Shown piece by piece: positions 1 to 11,850 of a stretch of 64,000 bases of DNA; position 1 is the stretch's first letter, and each line of letters begins with the position of its first letter. Both the position numbers and the translations under genes were made by a program. Below the pieces are notes generated by a model. The model was not told the origin of the DNA and made no database searches. It saw only the letters and a list, made by a program, of their open reading frames with translations. The stretch lies in the NCBI GenBank assembly GCA_949358305.1, contig OX442320.1:11238259-11302258 (forward strand), given 5' to 3'. This DNA is from Strigamia acuminata (Eukaryota; Arthropoda; Chilopoda; Geophilomorpha; Linotaeniidae).

Positions 1-42
1 CGCACTCGCGCATGCGTGCTGCGGGGGCGCTGGTGGATCCAT
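1..42 (-). CDS. Possible first codons of a gene leaving the left edge
   Basis: The first 55 bases are much GC-richer than the next several kb. On the minus strand an ATG at 42 has a strong context (A at -3, G at +4) and opens 14 codons to the window edge, beginning MDPPAPPQ. This could be the start of a gene running left. A plus-strand frame from 12 to 188 also reads through the segment and contains a hydrophobic, signal-peptide-like stretch, so direction is unsettled. No homology is recognisable in so few residues. Confidence 0.22.
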   Translation of the reverse strand, partial: MDPPAPPQHACASA

Positions 43-255
43 TCTCGCGGGGGGAAATGGCGATGAAAATTGGACTTTTTTTCGTTTTTTGTTGTTTGGT
101 GAAAGCGATAATTCTGGTTTGGGTTCCCTGTGGTGCGATTGGGGAGTCTTTCATTCCGGGTGGGAATTAGATGAAAAATCCCCCAAGTGTGCGTAGAAAA
201 TCAGAGTTTGTGTAACTACAAATTTACTTATACAAAATGGAAGATTTCTCAATTT

Positions 256-470
256 CAGGTAGATTTTGTCAGATTTTGTCAGATTTCGGACAGATTTTGT
301 AAGATTTAAGGCACATTTTGTAAGATTTAAGTCAGATTTTGTAAGATTTCAGACAGATTTTGTAAGATTTAAAGCACATTTTGTAAGATTCAAGTCAGAT
401 TTTGTAAGATTTCGGACAGATTTTGGAAGATTTCAGGCAGATTTTGAAAGATTTAAAAAAAATTTCTTGT
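256..470. repeat. 21-bp tandem array
   Basis: About ten copies of a 21-bp unit built on TTTTGTAAGATTTAAG, with single-base variants. Because 21 is a multiple of 3 the array is open on the plus strand and would encode a seven-residue FVRF repeat, but nothing suggests translation. The surrounding 470-950 bases are degenerate relatives of the same motif (GATTTC/AGATTT words). Confidence 0.85.
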
Positions 471-753
471 CTTTGCTTGGAAAATAATTTGTAAAATTTC
501 TAGATTTTCTGGAATTTCGGAAAATTTCGGGAATTTTATGGATTTCAGAGATTTGTAAAATTTCTAGATTTACTAATGATTTGAGAAATTTGTATTGTTT
601 TAAGTACTTTTTGGGTTAATATTTTCTTTTAGGATTTTGCTTATTTTGCTACAATTTCTAAGATTTCATAAATTTCCCAGGATTTCAGGAGATTTCAAGG
701 ATTCCGGAGGATTCGAGAAATCTTAAGGACATCAGAGATTTCCGAGATTTGCT

Positions 754-880
754 TTGGATTACAAGATTTCAGGATTTCAAGCGGATTTCTCAAGATTTCA
801 AGCGGATTTCTCAAGATTTCAAGCGGATGTCTCAAGATTTCAAGCGGATTTCTCAAGGTTTCATGAGGATTTCCTTAAAG
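754..880. repeat. Second 21-bp tandem array
   Basis: Five copies of a 21-bp unit (TTTCAAGCGGATTTCTCAAGA type) lie 280 bp after the first array and look like a diverged offshoot of it. It is open in one plus frame for the trivial reason that the unit length is divisible by three. Confidence 0.8.
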
Positions 881-1827
881 ATTTTGCTACAATTTCCGAG
901 ATAATATCAAAATTTTCAAAAACTTTTATGATTTGTAAGATTTCATGAAATTTCATAAATTTCAAAATCCAAAGCTTCGCCCACACGAGATTATTCAAAC
1001 CACCCAAAGATGAATTTAAAAGGATTTGTATGTCTTCCACATGTGTTCTCCATTACATTTTCAAGTGGAACATATTAAATAAAAATAAAACAGAAATCCA
1101 TCATTTAAATTCATACTTGAGGCAAATCAAAGCAATTATTCTTCAGGTGAAATCAGTTTTTGATTAAAAATATTTTTCCAAACAAAAGAAAAAAAAACCC
1201 ACAGAAAAACCCACAGGAACACTTAACTCACTCTTGGAATAGAAACTGCAATTCTTCACACAACTAAAACCCCTGACAGTCAATTAAAACCTAAAGCTGG
1301 CCACTTTGAATGCAAAGAAACACCAAAAGCACTTTAAAAATCCATTGATCGCCTTGGAAAGACATTTTGCAACCATGTGTTGCCATTTTTTTGCTTAATT
1401 TAATAAGTATCAAGCTTGAGGCCAATAAATTACAAGCTTCTGCCACTATCTTTTGCAGCCACTTCATATTTATCTTGGCAATATTTTTTTTATATCTTTG
1501 ATCAAGTCTGAAGTTCATACAATCCTAATAAACAATCCAGTTGGATGTGTTGTAAAGCTGACAGACCAATCGATCATGTGTGAAACAAGAATTAGAGAAA
1601 TTCTTCGCTTTCCATTCATTCCCAACGGCAGGTTTTGCCGCGAAACATCGAGTTTGCCGTTTGGCTTTGCAACATTCGGTCCGATTAGCAACAGCTGGTG
1701 TCAAGATTTTAATATCTGGCGGCAAACTTCGGCATTAAACTAATATCACATGTTGTATCGACTTGCAAAGATGCAAGAAATAAAGTTATCTATTTAACTC
1801 TTGGGGCAAAATGCACCTACGAGCCTC
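881..1827. other. AT-rich stretch, no feature seen
   Basis: No exon with matching splice sites, RNA gene or clear repeat was found. Open frames near 1291-1743 lie on both strands at once, have no recognisable domain and are probably chance. Confidence 0.5.
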
Positions 1828-1975
1828 AAGCCTAGTACTCATAAGCTTTCAGAGTCTAAATATTTTTACAGTCTTAATTTTTCAACAGCACCATTTCAAG
1901 CGGAATGTTTAATCCTCTTATTATTCAGTCTGATAAATTTGTGGTACTCGTGAAATTGTCACCAGAAAGTTTCCG
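1828..1975 (+). repeat. Dispersed 148-bp repeat, copy 1
   Basis: This segment, from AAGCCTAGTACTCATA to AGAAAGTTTCCG, is almost identical to 6443-6592 in the same orientation. It differs by about four substitutions and one AG insertion. Copy 2 is bracketed by a 15-17 bp duplication, so this copy or a third locus is likely the donor. No terminal inverted repeat and no poly(A) tail is seen. Confidence 0.85.
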
Positions 1976-2919
1976 TACACTTAAACTGTGTGAGTCATTG
2001 TTGCTTGTTTTGCAAATGGCTGGCAATGGCAATGGCAATGAAGCTTTGTCCGACTTATCTGAGGCTGAAGATGACTATGAAGATGTTTGTTTGGGTTTAA
2101 TACTGGCTGCTGTCGGTGATTACCATTACCAACGGAAAGTACGGAAGATCTGACGCAACATTCATGAGCACAAGTTTCCTTACGGCGTCAATACCACGAC
2201 ATAAAATTAATTCTGAAGCCCAAAAAGATTCTGAATCTTGTTCACTGAAATAGCAATTGCAGCCGTGCAATAAGAAACATTTAAAGAGGGCGTTTGAAAT
2301 GTCGTCTTGGTGGATATCTTAGCCTAGAACATCATGATTTATTTGCAGTTTAATTGCAAACAGCAAAAAGCACTCTAATAATATCCATTTCCTTGATTCA
2401 CTGTGGTTCCTTGGATGATTTTCTTAACTTTTTACTTGCAAATTGTGATAACTCATGTGGTTAAAAATGTTAATTTCATCATCCTATGCAACTCCAAGAT
2501 ATCATCTATGCCTCATAAACCACTTTTATTTATTACACTTTTCTCACCTGTCACTTTTATCTCTCATTGGTATGCACCACTTAAATCCTCCTAAACTAAA
2601 ACTTCTTTTCCAGCATGTCATAAATTCTCAGTTACACGTAAAACCCAAATCATGTTGGCACAATTTAAATTTTTTAAACTTGTCAAACCCAAGTCCCCAA
2701 AGAGAGGACACAAACCCAAGTCACACCTAAATAAACTCAGAAGATTTTTTTGAAAAGTAGCAATATCAATTTTTAATTCAATTCTTTCTTTAAAAAACAA
2801 ACATGAAAACCACATTTTAATCCTTCCGAGATTTCACTTTCTCTAACCGTTAAACATGTATGGAGTAACGCAAAAGATGCTGATTATAAACCTTAACACA
2901 TTTGACTTATCGACTAAAC
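1976..2919. other. No firm gene; short acidic open frame
   Basis: A plus frame that starts inside the repeat copy (1905) continues to 2153 and ends in an acidic then basic segment (SDLSEAEDDYEDV, then YHYQRKVRKI). The layout loosely recalls the start of PIF/Harbinger transposases, but there is no further matching sequence, so I treat it as unassigned. The rest of the stretch shows nothing. Confidence 0.3.
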
Positions 2920-3045
2920 CAGGAGTCGGCAAATAATTTTAAGTGGGGTCCGGATACTATTGAAAATTTTTATCGAGGTCCAGAAAAAAAAACACTTAAA
3001 AACCTTATTAAAAACCTAAGAAAACGGAAAAAACACCGTATCCGG
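2920..3045. mobile_element. hAT-like terminus, family A copy 1
   Basis: Begins CAGGAGTCGGCAAATAATTT and continues with GTGGGGTCCGGATACTATTG. The same sequence, starting CAGGGGTCGGCAAGTAATTT, occurs at 51593. The CAGGGGTCGGCAA start is typical of hAT superfamily ends. The right inverted end is not recognisable, so the copy is truncated or the far end has decayed. An internal GTCCGGATAC / GTATCCGGAC pair is self-complementary. Confidence 0.65.
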
Positions 3046-4202
3046 ACCGCGGTGTATCTGGAGTTTTTATAAAGAAAAAGTCGCTGCCGCAATCTGTGTA
3101 ATTTCATTATATTGGGTATGGTTAAATAAAAACTGTGACTGGTCACAATCGGTCGCATTACAGCAATACCTTCTGGAAAGTCTAATTTTGTTTGCGAACG
3201 AAAACAATTGCATTTGTCTGTGCACCATCACTGCCGGAAAGAATAGAATTCTATTTGCCTGGACGTGTTGCACCCGAGCGTGCGTTCCACGTCATCCAAA
3301 ACTTTTGATATAGAACCATGTCTATACTCTAGTTGCAGTCAAAAAGGCACATTAGACTCTATAGTCCCATTGGTATATCCAATCATTTGCAATAGTAAAG
3401 AATCCATAATTTTATTTTAATTATTTCTTACAATAAACGCCTTTTTTGGCCAGGCAAATGGAAGAGCATTTCTCATTTCTTGGTGAATAGAGAGATGAAG
3501 ATTAAGCTATTTAGCTGCTTATAGGACAATTCCAATTTTCCATCATTTCTATTCATTTCTATTCAAATTTAAAACTGTGGTATCTGAGCATTATGTTTCT
3601 CATTCGAGTTGAAATAAATGGATTCTTGGAGCAAGAGTAAAGATAAATCCACATCTGGCCATGACAAGATAAATGCTAAAGACCTGTCAAGTGTCAAAAT
3701 TGAAATCTGCTTTCTGCTCCACTGAATGACATGAGACACCAAAGGTAAATGAGAATTGTGGTCCGTACTTATACTCCGGTCTTACAGAGCTAAAGCAATT
3801 ATTGGTTTTTTTATGAAAGGAGAATTTTGATTCCATTTTCCAGTGAACTTTTTCATGCACCACTCAGAATTGGAAGGGACGTAATTCAAATAGGAATGAG
3901 TGCACTGCACTTCATTTCTCAGCCTTCCCCTCCAAGGATCTTGTTTTGGACGTAAACTATTAATTTGTGATTTCTCAATCTGCAGAATCCAAGCTGCACC
4001 ATGTTATCGCAAGCGAAAGTACGTGAAGTGGTGCAATTCAAAACATACCATTATAATTGAATTTACATAAATGCGCATGGCAACTTCGACTTCGACCCAA
4101 AATGAAAGAAAACTTTTCCCAACAAAAAGCTTAAGTTTGTCACGAAAAGCCGTTCGATCTTTCAATTATCGTCAGTGTTGAAGTTTATTTAAAACTACAA
4201 TA
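3046..4202. other. No feature seen
   Basis: Mixed AT-rich sequence without a supported exon, RNA gene or array. Confidence 0.5.
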
Positions 4203-4304
4203 CCGTAAATCCTCTATTTGAACACGGATATTCTAATTACTGAACCCAGATTTTCCCCCGCACATTATTAGATACCCGCGGTCTAACTAAGAGAGGATTT
4301 ACGG
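4203..4304. mobile_element. Short MITE with 13-bp inverted ends
   Basis: CCGTAAATCCTCT at the left is matched by AGAGGATTTACGG at the right, about 100 bp apart. The interior has no coding potential. The ends resemble Tc1/mariner or pogo-type miniature elements, but the target duplication is unclear. Confidence 0.6.
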
Positions 4305-6427
4305 CGAGTCAAGTTTGGACACACCGTTTTTTCTTGAAAATGACTGAAGATATATCAATTCTAATAATGCAGTCAAATAGGAAGTCGACGGTGGACTGCC
4401 CTGTTGCGACCTAAAATTTGACTCGGAAGGTCGTCTTCAAAGTTATACATTTTGTACTTTTTGTGAAGATACGGCAAAATTTCCAATTACAAAGTTATAG
4501 TGCACCATCTATTTTGTCGAACAATTGGCCATATGGGTATTATGCAGCAACCCTGACTTTTCAGTACAAATTTGTTTTTTTTCCTGTTACCATGTTTTAT
4601 TACGGTACTTGTATATTGCAAAAAAGTACTCAACTTTGCCATTCAAAAAATCCTGGTTAAGCTTCAGCAAGATACTATCAGTGCTAGTGCACTCAATTGT
4701 CGTTTAAATATGTATTAAAATCAATTTCCAGTCAAGTTCTGTTTAAATATATTCAGAAGCAGGCAGCACATGGTAGCAGGTTTTGGGCACTCCAATTACA
4801 CTGTTGAAACAAAAAATAAAAAGGTAGTAAAAAATTTAAATTTTAGTATTCACTCACAAGGAGACCCAGAAGTGTGTAATCCACAACTGTTTAAAATAAA
4901 GTATTGTTATTATCGAAACAGTCAATTCTTTCTTTATTTAAATGCACCTCTCTCTCACATTGTTACAAACAGTTACAACACACAGAACTCTTTACTGTGT
5001 GCTGTAACACTACTTTTTTATTTTTTGAGTAAAAAGGCCAATTTTATCATTATACTTGGACATTTGACATGTGACATCATAACTACTCATAATTCATTAT
5101 TCATGATACTAACAATACTTTATTTTAAAAAAAATTAAACAATTGTAGATTGCAGACCTGATAGCTTAACTTTAGTTTCAGTTTAACCTCATTGCACTAC
5201 ACTAATAAGCTGTCACCTTTACTCTGGGAGGCTTGTCACCACTGTTCAATTATTGCAATGTGCTATCTCAGCTGTTGGCATCTGTTTGACATGACAATGG
5301 AGCTGAACTCTGATTTCCACCAGTCAATTGTTTTAAAATAGTTATACAATTTAACCTACAGGATGATCACTAGAATGAACCAAACTGGTGAATCTTTATT
5401 CACAAATTCCCACTTGAGACTTGATCAACACGTAAACAACTTAATAAATAAAGGTTTTCGGTCTTGCCTTGTCAAGTGAACAGCCAACATCCCATCAGTT
5501 AACCCTCTTGGGTTTCTAGTGTCTAATTGATTTAGACAAATTGTAATTAGGAAAAAAAAATCAGAATCATATTTCCCAATAGGCCAAGCAGGCCATAGGA
5601 TTAAAGCGACAGATTTTAGTCGTCGACACTTTTTAATGCGAGATTCACATTATGTACAATATCAAAACCAGCAAATCAATAAATATTGAACAATCGATTC
5701 TGGCCTCTGACTGCAGAGCTGCAAACTACATTAATAGATAGACTCAAATACCTATTGGAGTCAACATCTACAGTTAACGAAAACAATAAAATGCTTTTGA
5801 TTGTGTCACTTTTCCTCAAGAGACATGTTAAAGAAGATTAAGAGAATCACTTAAAGAATTTAAAGTGTCCTGAACATCATCTTCTGCCGCTTAGAGGATA
5901 TCGAAGACGGAATGAGGCTTTGTTCCACTGCCGAAGCACACGTCAGTCCCAATAACGATCTGTTTGACGAACCACTACTGATCTTCAAGTGGTCTAGCAC
6001 GTCTGCATCGACTAAACGTCGATCGCATCTGAATTATTGATTTGGGTGTTGAATCCGTGCGGTGTATTTGCACCACAAGAAATGAATTATTTGACTTATC
6101 ATAATCTGAATTATCAACAATTCATCCAAATCATTGGCCGATGTGGCTGAAATGCTTTACCAGCCACAAGAAATGATGTAATTTACATCACTGAAATGAT
6201 AATTTAATTCCAATAAGTGCTTATTGATAAGTCATGTTCGTCTGTTCAGCCTTGGACATAAAAAACGTCCCAGCCCAGCTTGTAGCTCACTTGCAGAATG
6301 AGTGTTTTTGGCTGTAGCCACCAGGTAGTGCAAAAACTCACTGATAAGTTGTGACAAATTGACATTTAAATGATGTCGCACAATCACCTTCAAGGCCGTA
6401 CATCTATTGCAAAAGACATTTTTTTCT
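4305..6427. other. No feature seen
   Basis: About 2.1 kb of AT-rich sequence. Scattered open frames (for example 4770-5138) have AT-driven composition, no flanking splice logic and no recognisable family. Confidence 0.5.
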
Positions 6428-6442
6428 GCACTGATTTCGCTT

Positions 6443-6591
6443 AAGCCTAGTACTCATACGCTTTCAGAGTCTAAATATTTTTACAGTCTTAATTTTTCAA
6501 CAGCACCATTTCAAGCGGAATGTTTTATCCTCTTATTATTCAGAGTCTGATAAATTTGTGGTACTCATGAAATTGTCACCAGAAAGTTTCC
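6443..6591 (+). repeat. Dispersed repeat copy 2 with 15-17 bp target duplication
   Basis: Near-identical to 1828-1975. It is flanked by perfect direct duplications GCACTGATTTCGCTT (6428-6442 and 6592-6606), extendable by AA. A duplication of this size is characteristic of target-primed (LINE-driven) insertion, so this looks like a retroposed copy, perhaps a SINE-like or processed fragment, although no A-tail is present. Confidence 0.85.
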
Positions 6592-6867
6592 GCACTGATT
6601 TCGCTTAACGCGAAGTTTTTCTGGAACGAAATAACATACCGTTAAGCGGGTGCTGCCAATATTGCTTTTTCTTCTTTGCCTTCTTGGCTTTTTTATTACT
6701 TCTAGCGCAATGTCCGGTTTGAGCTTGATCTTGAGTGTGTCCTGAGAAGTGAGTGAGAAAATATCAGCCAAGATCCGCATAGAAATGGACAAAATTGAGA
6801 AAAAGTGCAGTCGACTTGGAACAGGTGTTAATCAATGGAAGTGAGAATAGAAACTAACTCAAGCGTC

Positions 6868-6919
6868 TTTTCCATATGAAAAGCTGTCACGCTCGGGTGA
6901 CAGCTTTTCATATGGAAAA
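6868..6919. repeat. Perfect 23-bp hairpin with 6-nt loop
   Basis: The left arm 6868-6890 and right arm 6897-6919 are perfect reverse complements around the loop GCTCGG. The arms end in CATATG cores (TTTTCCATATGAAAAGCTG). It could be a transposon remnant, an assembly foldback, or a transcribed hairpin. A perfect stem without bulges is unlike most animal pre-miRNAs. Confidence 0.85.
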
Positions 6920-7736
6920 TTAAATAAATATTTGAATGCCACAATCACATTTCATCTGGATCTACATTTACATAAAATCTAATCCAAATCCTCAAACTTT
7001 TCTATCATCTCAAAAACATCCTTTTTTCTGCATGACAACTTAAACAACTCTTTTTAAAAGCTTTCCTTTTTCCAATAGAAATATAAAAACACACTGTAAA
7101 TATGAGCTTAGAAAAACATTTCACAACCATCTGTCTTCCAATAATCACTCCAGCAAACAATGGAAAAAAATAAAAAATATAATTTTTGGGATTTATTTTT
7201 TTTTTAGAAAATTTCTAGATGCCAATTATTGATTGCTAGAGTGGAGTATTTAGAAAATCAATAAGATTGTTCGTTATAAACTGTTTTAATGGCCTCAAGG
7301 CTTAATAATTTTCAAAATGAAATGACCTATGTAGGCTAGATGTAATATCCAAGCTGCAATATTGTTTATCTGACAAATAGCCTAAAACCACTAAAAAAGA
7401 TAAGAAAAATTGTTGAGTGCTATCAAAAGTTGATTGAAATTTCCACCTGGGTTTATATAGATTAATTCAGACCAGACTACCAAAAACTGAACTCTAAGAG
7501 AAATTTGAAAAATCTTATGAAAAAATGTTAGAAAATTACCGACAAGCAAAGAAGGAATGCCAAGCATGTAAATTTATTCTAGCTTATTAAAAATTTGAAT
7601 CGAGATATTGTTGTCGTTAACATTTTCAAATATGTTTCACCATTACTAATTAGCTCTAGCGTTACTGACCTTAAAGGGAGATTGTAGTTCAACCATGAAC
7701 CAAAGACAACATGGACAAGTATCCGTGTGTTATTTC
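6920..7736. other. No feature seen
   Basis: AT-rich sequence without supported features. Confidence 0.5.
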
Positions 7737-7862
7737 CAGTGTTGTATCGAACGCGAACTAAGTTTGTAGTTCGAGAACTAAGATCGCAAAATAAGATCGC
7801 AAACTAGTTCACTTTTACAAGTTAACGCAAAAAACGAACTTAGTTCACAAGTGTGAACTTGA
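7737..7862. mobile_element. hAT-like terminus, family B copy 1
   Basis: Starts CAGTGTTGTATCGAACGCG and is followed by repeated GAACTTAGTTC words. A related start, CAGTGATGTATCTCGTTC, with the same GAACTAAGTTC words, is at 11731. CAGTG starts with GTTC-rich subterminal repeats are common in hAT elements. No opposite end is identified. Confidence 0.5.
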
Positions 7863-8395
7863 ACGGACGACGGGTCATTTCGTCGCCGGTCATTTCGTAG
7901 GCTTAGTGCCCAAAAATCTCTTTTTTTAGTAATTTTTTTTGTGGGTCATTTCGTCGTCGCTCCTTTCGTTGCCGGTCATTTTGTCGTTGATCGGTCATTT
8001 CGTCGCCGGTCATTTCGTCTCCAATCGGTCATTTCGTCGCCGGTCATTTAGTCTCCGATCGGTCATTTTGTCGCCGGTCATTTAATTATTTATTGGAGGT
8101 TTTAGGGTTGAATGAAGATAGTAAAAAGCAGATAGTTTAAAATTTGTTAAAGTCGTTCAAGTCAGCGTATTTGTATGACGTTACAATAGACAATGAAACG
8201 ACCAATCGGCAACGAAATGACCAATCAGCAACAAAATGACCAATCGGCGACAAAATGACCAATCGGCGACGAAATGACCGGCGACGAAACGACCAATCGG
8301 CGACGAAATGACCATACAAGAAAAAAAAGGAAAAATTGACCAACGCTGAAAACCGCACTCATTTCGTCGCCATTTCCGGCGACGAAATGATCGGA
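7863..8395. repeat. Inverted pair of GTCATTTCGTCGCC arrays
   Basis: From 7863 to about 8085 the plus strand carries many copies of GGTCATTTCGTCGCC and GTCATTTCGTCTCCGATC. After a spacer of about 110 bp, 8195-8395 carries the complement (GACGAAATGACC, CGACGAAATGACCGG). The whole segment is a long inverted repeat whose arms are themselves tandem arrays, which suggests a foldback-type element rather than a simple satellite. Confidence 0.75.
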
Positions 8396-8397
8396 CC

Positions 8398-8690
8398 CCG
8401 GTTATAGTCATTTTAGCGACGATCATTTTAGCGATTTTTACCAAAAAAGTCTAATTTTAGCGAACATGCCATTTTAGCGACACAAAAACCTAGGTTTTAG
8501 TGACAAGCCGGCTCAAAAAAGTGGTTTTCATCAAAAAACCAGTAAGGTTAGGTTTGCGAAGGGTCAAGAGGGGGCGCAGCCCCCCCTTGTTAGCCCTTCT
8601 TAGGAATTAAACCTAGGTTTTTGTGTCGCTAAAATGACATGTTCGCTAAAATGAAATCGCTAAAATGAAATCGCTAAAATGATGGAGATC
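8398..8690. mobile_element. Foldback element with CATTTTAGCGA subrepeats
   Basis: Left arm 8407-8499 and right arm 8610-8690 are inverted. Each contains several CATTTTAGCG words and a 39-bp block ending ACACAAAAACCTAGGTTT that matches its partner with one mismatch. The unique centre includes a GGGGGCGCAGCCCCCC palindrome. No coding sequence. The design parallels the adjacent array pair at 7863-8395 with a related but distinct core word. Confidence 0.75.
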
Positions 8691-10079
8691 CGGTTTTAAA
8701 CGTTTTGATGACATTTTCATCATCACTTTTTACAACGAAAACGGCGAAAACAGCTGTTTTCGTCATTAGATATGTGTCTAATATGTTATGCTATACAGTA
8801 TAAGGTCAATTACGACTTCCAAAAGTTTTTTATTTTTTCTCTGGAGAACTAACAGGATTGTCTTTCTGAAATTTCATTTATTTTCTTTAAACATCATAAC
8901 AAACAATAAAGAAACACAATAGATTCAAAAATTCAAAAAAAAAGTCTTTTTGTTTACCCACTACTTTTGAATTTAATCTCAATAATTTCTATCGCACTCT
9001 TTCGACAAATACCAAATTAGTTAAATTTCTACGTAAATATAAAATATTAAAAAAATAAAATCATTTTCACACATTTTTGGAATTGTGTATACCGTATTGT
9101 AAAATAAATTTTTAAACCATATGTACTTTCCGGCCGGCTTTTCAGTGGTTTTCCTACTTTTCCATGCAACTGCAAGAAAGTCATTCTTGCATAGCCAACA
9201 ACACCAGAAAATTAAATGAGAAAAAAATTGCTCATAACAAATGCAAAGTAGAAGAATTCCTTTTTGACATTATTCTGAGTACCCCAAACTTAATTAAAAA
9301 TTAATTACATTCAGTTTCTTTCAATCTGTTTCTGAATTTTGGCTTTTGAGCACAAAATCAAGTCAAACTTGGTGCCAAATTCAGTTAATGAGTTTTTCCT
9401 TGCAGGGACCCATTTTTGGCACTCTTCCATTTTGTGCAGTGTAGAGAATTCACTTTGGGTAATGTTTATCAGCACCAGCACATGTCAGTGCCTAACCTGA
9501 GTCATAAACTTGTTGTTTGAGTAATGATTTGGATGCAGTTTTGTTTATCTTTTGCAGCTTCAAAGGAAGCGCAAATTCAGTAATATTGTATGCAAATTCT
9601 TCTGCTTTGTACAAGAAATTTATTTCGCTTCCAATGAATAAATAGCTTCAAGACCTGCCAAAACCAATACACTGATTGGAGGATAAATGCACCGCGCCCT
9701 TTTCATATTTAAATTCTCAATATTTTAAATTAAAAAACCTAAAAAATCATTTTTGGAGAATTCATTTTGCTTTTTTCAGTTCGAATGTATTTTTGTTACT
9801 TCGTTAAGCGTCATGCTACATATAGTGGTTTTAATTATATATGGAAAAATATCGATTTGGTTCTCTAAAATTTGATGATTTGCTAATTAAAATCGACACT
9901 CATTACGTTATTAATTTCATTATACGATTTTTAAAAAAGAAATCTTTTTAATGATTTAATGCAAATGATTTAATTCGGTGTAATTAATCAAGTAAAACTG
10001 ACATCTTAATTTAGAAAGAAAAAAAGTAGTTCTACTTCAAGCAAATCCTTGGCCTGCTCTTCGTGATTTCAAATCAGCA
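8691..10079. other. No feature seen
   Basis: Very AT-rich sequence, no exon or array supported. Confidence 0.5.
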
Positions 10080-10620
10080 AATCACTAAAAATCTAGCAAA
10101 TCAACTGCAAATCCTGCAATCAACTGAAGATCCAGTAAGTCATCTGCTAATCCAGTAAACCATCTGCTCATCCAGTACATCATCTGCTAATCCAGTAAAT
10201 CATTTACAAATCGAGTAAATCATTTACAAATCGAGTAAATCATTTACAAATCCAACAAATCAGTTGCACATCAGCTGAAAATTCTACAAATCAATTGCAA
10301 ATCAACTGAAAAATCCAAAAAATCATCTATAAATCCAGCAAATCAACTGAAAATCCAATAAATCATCTGCAAATCCAGCAAATCAACCAAATTCTGATAA
10401 AAATCACTCTGTAAATCCAGCAAAATCAACCAAATTCTGATAAAAATCACTCTGTAAATCCAGCAAAATCAAATGCAAATCCAGCAAAATCAGATGCAAA
10501 TCCAGAAAAATGTTTACAAATCCAGAAAATCGTCTCTAAATCCATTAAACCATGTTAAAATCCAACAAATCAGCCATCAACCAACCGAATTTAGACGCAA
10601 ATCATTTCCAGTAAATCTCA
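10080..10620. repeat. 20-bp tandem array (AAATCATTTACAAATCCAGT type)
   Basis: About 25 degenerate units. The best-preserved run (10201-10260) has exact 20-bp spacing of CATTTACAAATC. Flanking units vary in length. Confidence 0.8.
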
Positions 10621-11730
10621 TCGAGTTAGACCCTTTAAATTACGTCCTCGCATTACATCCATAATCACGTTCTTCTTCCTTTTCCCCTTCTTTCTCCGTT
10701 CCTTTTATGTCCTAACGAATGTAAAAGACACCGCTCTCGGCCGCTTCTATAATTAAGACTCGCCCTTAAACAGTAGTCGCATAAATAATCACCAATTTGA
10801 AATAAAAGCTGCACTTCTTACTCACAAAAACACAAGGTACATTCAAAGTTTCGCTTTCTACTATGACTGAATATGGTCTTACCCACTGCGATATGGGGAT
10901 TTACTATCGTGGAAGGGACGCATACATCACGTAATAACGAGACAGTGACTAAAAAAAATTACTCAACCCATCACTTCGATTAATTCTTGCTGCAGTACCC
11001 CCAGAACTGAAAAATATACTTCCAGCATCTCGACCGTCAAGTCTTGGTTTTCCGAGACGAGATCATAAGTTTCCGAGACCGAGATTACGAGACGAGCGAG
11101 ATCTGGAAGTATAACCTTTCCATTTCAAATTTGAATTGAAAAAAAAAAATCAAAATAAACTTCAACTTCCTCTACTTCTTCCATTGACAAAGCATCAAGA
11201 TAGCTGATGGAATATTGCCTGTTATTTATTCACCTGTTAAAATCCAGATTCAACTTGCACCAGACACTTTTGCCAGTTGCCTGCACTCAAATTTAATAGC
11301 AAACTTCCATTTTCAGCTGTCAAAATACCACAAACTTGTTTCTATTTCCAACTGGGCACCCAAAAAAAAAAAAAAAAACAAAGAAAAAATATTTATCAAA
11401 CCTGTAATCAGATCTGAATTTAAGCCCATCAAAACAAAAAAATCTCTTCCTTTTACTTAAATCTATTATGGTTGCCATGACAATAAATAAGATTAATTCC
11501 TGTTGTTTGTTACATCATCAAAACCAGTGCTTGAAAATCCAAAGAAAGCTGTGAGCCACATGGGTTTGCACTTTGCCACCAGGTGTCGTGGGTAATTGGA
11601 TTGCAGGGCCTGATTTAATGTGAAAAAGGGGAAAATCATATTCAGTGCAATTTGCATCGACAATGTTAAAACAACAGTTGCGAGCTCCAGAATTTTCTTA
11701 CCTATGATAGAATGCCGATTATCCAAACGA
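10621..11730. other. No feature seen
   Basis: No supported gene. A minus frame at 11493-11813 is open but has no family match I recognise. Confidence 0.45.
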
Positions 11731-11850
11731 CAGTGATGTATCTCGTTCACTAAATTGTGAACAGGTTCAAGTTCGCGTTCATGACCAGTGAACGTGTTCG
11801 CATTCGCGGTCACTAAAATTTTTTTTCAAAGTGAACTAAGTTCAAGTTCA
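11731..11850. mobile_element. hAT-like terminus, family B copy 2
   Basis: Starts CAGTGATGTATCTCGTTCAC and carries repeated TGAACTAAGTTCAAGTTCA words, related to 7737-7862. Only one end is recognisable. Confidence 0.5.

Noticed and set aside
266-487. FVRFKSD heptad protein
   Set aside because: Product of the 21-bp array; no start context, splice sites or family.
8137-8444. Open frames RRRSFRRR-like over the GTCATTTCGTC array
   Set aside because: Repeat-derived; no coding evidence.
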